The notes under the pieces are model-generated. The model was not told the origin of the DNA, searched no databases, and saw nothing but the letters and a program-made list of their open reading frames with translations. A stretch of 64,000 nucleotides of DNA from Palsa-360 sp963719875. Lineage in GTDB: Bacteria; Acidobacteriota; Terriglobia; Acidiferrales; UBA7541. The position numbers were made by a program, and so were the translations under genes. The stretch lies in assembly GCA_963719875.1 (NCBI GenBank), contig CAVRDJ010000004.1:62001-126000 (forward strand). The letters are read 5' to 3'. Of the stretch, positions 60,531-64,000 are shown piece after piece. Position 1 is the first letter of the stretch, and each line of letters starts with the position of its first letter.

Positions 60531-61619
60531 TCAGGCGGACGTTTTCTTGGCGAGGAGTGGAGGCTCAATCACTTCCGTGAGAATTCCAGATGCGTCCATA
60601 CGTGTTCCGATGGCGGAGTGCTCGCGCCGCAGAAAGCCAAGGCCAATCGGGTGGCCGAGCCTGGGCGAAAATGCCGCACTGGTGACGCTCCCGATTTCAT
60701 TTCCGCCATAAATCAGTTTCGTGCCGGAGGCGGGCGCCTGGGCAGAAAAAAATTGCAATTCGGCCAGCCGCCGGTTCACATGGCCGCGCGACCGGACTCG
60801 CTCGACGATTTCCTGTCCCGTGTAGCAACCCTTTTCATAGTTGATGTGCGATTGTTCCAGGCCGGCCTCGTGCGGAATTTGTTTATCGTCGTAGTCGTGC
60901 GCAAACCACGGAATCCCGCACTCGAGCCGAATGGAGTTCAGCGCTTCCATGCCGGCAGGCGCGCCGCCATGAACGCGCACGCGCTCTGCGAGGTTGCGCC
61001 ACAGAGCGGAGAGGTGCTCGCGGCCGGTGATCAATGTTGCTGCGGCATCGCCCGCAAGTTCGCGGCGCACGACGCGGCAGGGAATTTGTCCCCATTCCAC
61101 TTCTTCGTGCGCGAGGAGCGGCATATCCGAAAAATTCCTCAGGCCAAGTTCCGCAACGAGCGCCGCGGCGCGCGGCCCCACGAGGTCCAGCGTTCCCGTC
61201 GAGGCCGTTACGTCTTCGAGCGTGACGTCGTCCATGATGATGAATTTGTCGAACGTGGACAGGGTTCGTTCGCGAATCATGGCGTGGCTGGACGCGAGGA
61301 TGCTTTCCTGCCGCGCAAACGTCTCGACTTCCGCAAGGATATGTCCCTGCGGATTCAGCAGCAGGCCGACTGTTCCCTGGCCGGGCTGCAAGTCACGGAC
61401 ATTGGAAGTCAGAATCGCGTTCACGTAGCGCTGCCGGTCGGGACCAGTGAAGGAAAAGAAAGCGCGGAAGTTCGTATCCACCAGGCCGACGGCATCGCGC
61501 AAAGCCGAGTATTCTGCGGCGAAGTCTCCGAAGCGCGACGGCAAGAGCGTGCCAAAATATTCGCCAATCGTTGCGCCGGAAGATTGGTGCAGGTCCAGCA
61601 ATGGAGTTTCGAGAGCCAT
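60531..61619 (-). CDS. ygfZ: YgfZ/GcvT-like folate-binding Fe-S maturation protein
   Basis: A 362-residue protein of the folate-binding YgfZ family, which helps maintain iron-sulfur enzymes. The diagnostic motif KGCYTGQEIVERV is intact, and the GcvT-like fold is seen in LVDTNFRAFFSFTGPDRQRYV, LRLECGIPWFAHDYDD-type segment IRLECGIPWFAHD and GHPIGLGFLRRE. Related GcvT proteins lack the cysteine motif, so YgfZ is the better call. It shares no operon with the IscU-like gene. Confidence 0.92.
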   Translation of the reverse strand: MALETPLLDLHQSSGATIGEYFGTLLPSRFGDFAAEYSALRDAVGLVDTNFRAFFSFTGPDRQRYVNAILTSNVRDLQPGQGTVGLLLNPQGHILAEVETFARQESILASSHAMIRERTLSTFDKFIIMDDVTLEDVTASTGTLDLVGPRAAALVAELGLRNFSDMPLLAHEEVEWGQIPCRVVRRELAGDAAATLITGREHLSALWRNLAERVRVHGGAPAGMEALNSIRLECGIPWFAHDYDDKQIPHEAGLEQSHINYEKGCYTGQEIVERVRSRGHVNRRLAELQFFSAQAPASGTKLIYGGNEIGSVTSAAFSPRLGHPIGLGFLRREHSAIGTRMDASGILTEVIEPPLLAKKTSA

Positions 61620-61680
61620 GTTCAGACGGAACCCTCAAAATCTACAATACCATCATTGCACAATGAATTTTGCGCTCTTG

Positions 61681-61755
61681 GTAAGACAGCCACTCCTGGC
61701 TGTCCCTGTACGCCCTGCGAGATTGTGCGGGGACAGCCAGGAGTGGCTGTCCTAC
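61681..61755. repeat. REPIN-like element, GACAGCCA(N)TGGCTGTC variant
   Basis: GTAAGACAGCCACTCCTGGC and the inverted GCCAGGAGTGGCTGTCCTAC. This is a GAC-type relative of the GCACAGCCA family at 6029, lying between divergent genes. The left foot is GTAA instead of GTAG. Confidence 0.85.
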
Positions 61756-61770
61756 TAGCGACCCTCCCAA

Positions 61771-61779
61771 TGTTATATT
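61771..61779 (+). promoter_or_regulatory. Extended -10 box of the MBL hydrolase gene
   Basis: TGTTATATT ends 7 bases before the ATG at 61787, inside a small hairpin (CCCAAT/ATTGGG). No ribosome site follows, so the mRNA is probably leaderless. Confidence 0.5.
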
Positions 61780-61786
61780 GGGCCGC

Positions 61787-62491
61787 ATGCGGAACACAGA
61801 AAACCTTATTCACGAAATTCTCCCCGTCGGCATGTTGCAGTGCAATTGCCACATTGTCGGAGACCCGCAGACCCGCGAAGCGATCGTCATCGATCCGGGC
61901 GACGATGCCGGCCGAATCCTGGAAGTGATCGAGCGCCATCATTTGAAAGTCACAGCCATCGTGGTCACGCACACGCACATCGATCACGTGGTCGGATTGC
62001 ACCGCGTGAAGGAAGCAACCAGCGCCCCTGTTTATTTGCACGCAGACGATCTGGGCTTGTATCGCATGCTCGACATGCAAGCATCGTGGCTTGGCTGGAA
62101 AACCCCGGAGGAAGCGCATGTCGATCAATTGGTGCGCGAAGGCGATGTGATCCGCTGGGGCCGGTACAACGCGCAAATTCTTCATACGCCCGGCCACACG
62201 CCGGGCAGCATTTGCCTGTACATGCCCTCGGATATGCCCGAAGCGCCCACAGACGCAAGCGCCGCGAAGTCCGCCCGGCTCGGCGCCGGGCAATTGTTCG
62301 CCGGGGACACGCTGTTCGCAGGGAGCATAGGTCGTACGGACCTTTGGGGAGGCTCTTTCGCAGGAATCATAAATTCGCTGAAGGGAAAATTGCTGGAACT
62401 CCCCGACGATACCCTCGTGTATCCAGGTCACGGCGAAACCACCACAATTGGCAAAGAACGCGCCACAAATCCTTTCCTGGCAGGGAATTAG
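61787..62491 (+). CDS. MBL-fold hydrolase, glyoxalase II-like
   Basis: A 234-residue cytoplasmic metallo-beta-lactamase-fold protein of the hydroxyacylglutathione-hydrolase-like group. Zinc ligands are THTHIDHVVG (HxHxDH), HTPGHTPGS, LFAGDTLFAGSIGRTDL and YPGHGETTTIG. There is no signal peptide. The best start is the ATG at 61787, because an extended -10 lies directly upstream. Substrate could be a thioester such as S-lactoylglutathione or another acyl-thiol. Confidence 0.87.
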   Translation: MRNTENLIHEILPVGMLQCNCHIVGDPQTREAIVIDPGDDAGRILEVIERHHLKVTAIVVTHTHIDHVVGLHRVKEATSAPVYLHADDLGLYRMLDMQASWLGWKTPEEAHVDQLVREGDVIRWGRYNAQILHTPGHTPGSICLYMPSDMPEAPTDASAAKSARLGAGQLFAGDTLFAGSIGRTDLWGGSFAGIINSLKGKLLELPDDTLVYPGHGETTTIGKERATNPFLAGN

Positions 62492-62492
62492 G

Positions 62493-62556
62493 CCGGGAAC
62501 GCCAATCTCCCGATTGGCGTTTTGCGTCACGCCAATCGGGAGATTGGCGTGCCCAG
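62493..62556. repeat. REP-like inverted pair, GGGAACGCCAATC family
   Basis: CCGGGAACGCCAATCTCCCG and the inverted CGGGAGATTGGCGTGCCCAGG between convergent genes. Same family as 13967-14032, without a GTAG foot. Confidence 0.8.
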
Positions 62557-62564
62557 GCTACGGT

Positions 62565-62840
62565 CTAGTTGGCCCGCAGGCGGTTCTCCCGCTCCACTCG
62601 CAAGTCTTCCATGACGCTCTGGATCAGCTCCTTGGCCTTGCGCAATTCATCCGTAATGATTTGAATGTCCATCGTGGGCTTGGTGGGATCGCGCTGGCTG
62701 TGGCAGTACACGCCGTGCTGCCCCACAAGGACCATCGCGTTGGTCACGCGGTCCAGCGTCACAGCGAGCCGCCCGCGGTGCGCGCCGAGCATCTGTTCGT
62801 AATGTTGCAGCTCATCCTTGTGGTCGTCAAAAGCCGACAT
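62565..62840 (-). CDS. Hypothetical 91-residue helical protein
   Basis: A small soluble protein predicted to be largely helical, with charged heptad-like stretches (DDHKDELQHYEQMLGAHRG; RKAKELIQSVMEDLRVER) and a short central part containing VGQHGVYCHSQ. No family is recognised. AGGAGG lies five bases before the ATG at 62840, which supports a real gene and excludes the longer frame. Confidence 0.72.
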   Translation of the reverse strand: MSAFDDHKDELQHYEQMLGAHRGRLAVTLDRVTNAMVLVGQHGVYCHSQRDPTKPTMDIQIITDELRKAKELIQSVMEDLRVERENRLRAN

Positions 62841-63181
62841 GGCCGCCTCCTGCCTGCAATCACCCGCTAATTTTCCCATTTCCAAATTACGCGGTTCGGC
62901 AAAGAATGGCAAACCGAACAAGAAGATGGCGGGAAGATGGACGTAGCGCGGCAAGTTCTTCTTGGAGCCCCGGAGGGGCGGCAGATCGTAGCCCCCCGAC
63001 CCGGTCGAGGTGGGAAACGTCGCTCCTCAGGCGGGAAAGCCCCGGTGGAGAGACACATGCGGTCTTGTGAAAAAGACGACTGCCAATTTGCCCCCACTTC
63101 GGCAATAATTCCTATTGCACGGATGGAACCTCCGCCGCGCCGGAAACTTTACACAGAGGGTAACCGGTCGGATAATTCAAA
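62841..63181. other. Intergenic stretch with promoter of the next gene
   Basis: About 340 bases. It contains palindromic GC-rich sequence around GCCCCGGAGGGGC (near 62970) that looks like another decayed repeat, and the promoter at 63148-63176. Overlapping frames on both strands show no family motif. Confidence 0.5.
63148..63176 (+). promoter_or_regulatory. Well-formed promoter before the 113-residue protein gene
   Basis: TTTACA (63148-63153) and GATAAT (63171-63176) are separated by exactly 17 bases. The -10 ends 5 bases before the ATG at 63182, so transcription should start at the start codon. Confidence 0.7.
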
Positions 63182-63523
63182 ATGACTTACGAGCCCACCT
63201 ACGAGCGGTTCGAAGTTGTGGGGCCTGACGGCAGCCGTCTCGAAATACACTTTGTCCGTGCAGGTTTTTTGACCCAGGGGGACCGGCCGGAACTTTTCTT
63301 CTTCCGCGTCAATGGAGAAGAATCCGTGGTGGGAATTTCAGGTTTGAGCCTGGCTCGATTTGAGCGCGGGCGCAGCCGCCTGTCCCGCGAGCAGAAGATC
63401 GATGTCACGGGACGGTGGCTGAAACGTCAGATAGAAGCCGGCTTGCACCTTGATTCAAGGAGCCTGTACATCCAAGACGATGAGCTGGCAAATCTGGCAA
63501 GCGAACTCGATTTTACTGAGTGA
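63182..63523 (+). CDS. Hypothetical 113-residue protein
   Basis: A small soluble alpha/beta protein of unknown family: strands in YERFEVVGPDGSRLEIHFV and ELFFFRVNGEESVVGIS, then a basic, helical segment (RFERGRSRLSREQKIDVTGRWLKRQ) and an acidic tail (DDELANLASELDF). Eight bases downstream the next gene begins, so both are co-transcribed. It is likely leaderless, with a strong promoter ending five bases before the ATG. Confidence 0.75.
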   Translation: MTYEPTYERFEVVGPDGSRLEIHFVRAGFLTQGDRPELFFFRVNGEESVVGISGLSLARFERGRSRLSREQKIDVTGRWLKRQIEAGLHLDSRSLYIQDDELANLASELDFTE

Positions 63524-63530
63524 GGTAGCG

Positions 63531-64000
63531 ATGAGACGCTCTGATCTGGTGCAGACGCCGTCCAAGGGTTCCACCCCGCGCACGACGCAAATTGTTTTTG
63601 GGGAGCGCCAGCATCTTCTCCGCGTGCTGGATTCACTGGAGACCACGGCCGTGCCGCAGGTGCGTCTCAATCAAGAGCGCCGCGTGATTGAGGAGTTGAT
63701 TCACGAACGCACGCGCGAACTCAATCATATCAATTCGTCCTGGGACGAAAAGGTTGGCCTCGTCCTGAACGCGGATTCCAAATCCGAAATGCTGGACAAG
63801 CTGGAGCGCGAAGCGCCGCAGTCCGATTTCTACCTGCTGCGCCTCATCAGCGAGCATCCGAAAGTTACTTCCAAAACGCTGGCCCGCCTGGCCAAGCATC
63901 CCTACGCCGCGATCCGCGAAAACGTGGCGCGCCATCCGAACGCCGACCCCACCACGCTCGCATTGCTCGCGAAAGACCGCAGCCAGCCGCTGTGGTACCT
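63531..64000 (+). CDS. Leucine-rich-repeat-variant (LRV/HEAT-like) protein, 3'-truncated
   Basis: The frame is open from the ATG at 63531 to the end of the window (156 codons). A basic N-terminus (MRRSDLVQTPSKGSTPRT) and a helical region (LNQERRVIEELIHERTREL) precede helical repeats that match the leucine-rich repeat variant pattern, seen as FYLLRLISEHPKVTSKTLA, RLAKHPYAAIRENVARHPNA and DPTTLALLAKDRSQPLWYL. LRV proteins bind partners and some carry an iron-sulfur cluster; no cysteine cluster is seen in this part. A GAGG site precedes the ATG. The rest lies outside the window. Confidence 0.75.
   Translation, partial: MRRSDLVQTPSKGSTPRTTQIVFGERQHLLRVLDSLETTAVPQVRLNQERRVIEELIHERTRELNHINSSWDEKVGLVLNADSKSEMLDKLEREAPQSDFYLLRLISEHPKVTSKTLARLAKHPYAAIRENVARHPNADPTTLALLAKDRSQPLWY

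Noticed and set aside
60618..61928. Plus-strand frame of about 430 codons opposite ygfZ
   Set aside because: Antisense to YgfZ and runs through a repeat element.
1..64000. CRISPR arrays, tRNA or rRNA genes, insertion sequences, prophage
   Set aside because: Looked for on both strands; no direct-repeat array, cloverleaf, transposase or phage gene was seen. The palindromes are irregular pairs, not a CRISPR.

Overview
The window looks like chromosomal DNA from a GC-rich soil bacterium, most likely an Acidobacteriota (Terriglobia/Bryobacterales-like) member. This is inferred from style, not from a marker gene. The hints are many Tat-exported redox enzymes and beta-propeller proteins, an S46 exopeptidase, a UPF0182 membrane protein, two isoquinoline-oxidoreductase-like molybdenum hydroxylases, and many paired palindromes between genes of the kind common in Acidobacteria. 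There is no rRNA, tRNA, CRISPR array, insertion sequence or prophage. About 51 protein genes were found, and two run off the ends.

Layout. 1-9 kb: the end of an NHL propeller gene, a sulfite dehydrogenase pair (SoxC plus cytochrome c), a Tat-exported FMN-dependent alpha-hydroxy-acid dehydrogenase with a CxxCH motif, and a collinear run that looks catabolic (ACMSD-like amidohydrolase, dimeric-barrel protein, TIM-barrel isomerase, SnoaL-like protein, MFS carrier). 9-16.8 kb: Fsr-like MFS efflux pump, molybdenum hydroxylase iorB-iorA, thioredoxin-like protein, UPF0182. 17-25 kb: Kelch lipoprotein with a strong terminator, S46 peptidase with an N-terminal frameshift, methyltransferase, Tat metallo-beta-lactamase-fold protein, corrinoid adenosyltransferase. 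25-36.4 kb: a second iorA-iorB pair, cytochrome c/Vgb propeller, secreted amidohydrolase, phenylalanine hydroxylase, a small zinc-ribbon protein, YVTN propeller, fasciclin protein. 36.6-49 kb: Dps, ketopantoate reductase, short glucan phosphorylase, glycosyltransferase, PAP2 phosphatase, PilZ protein, dienelactone hydrolase, SDR, Nudix, AceE. 49-56 kb: an exported TldD/TldE-like pair, a second ACMSD-like protein, an IscU-like scaffold, and the Mo-cofactor maturation genes mocA and xdhC. 56-64 kb: ferritin-like protein, VOC protein, a lone nuoB, RidA family protein, PagL-like deacylase, YgfZ, an MBL hydrolase, two unknown small proteins and the start of a leucine-rich-repeat-variant protein.

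Two themes tie the region together. One is extracytoplasmic redox and catabolic chemistry: ten Tat-type signal peptides in 64 kb, two Mo hydroxylases, and xdhC/mocA plus an unusual IscU-like scaffold that may help mature them. The other is an abundant set of REP/REPIN-like elements. At least fifteen are made of inverted palindromes, most with a GTAG foot at one end and CTAC at the other; three supply the stop codon of the neighbouring gene. They suggest an active or recent REP-associated tyrosine transposase elsewhere in the genome. Several genes also have a -10 box 5-9 bases before the start codon, as expected for leaderless mRNAs.
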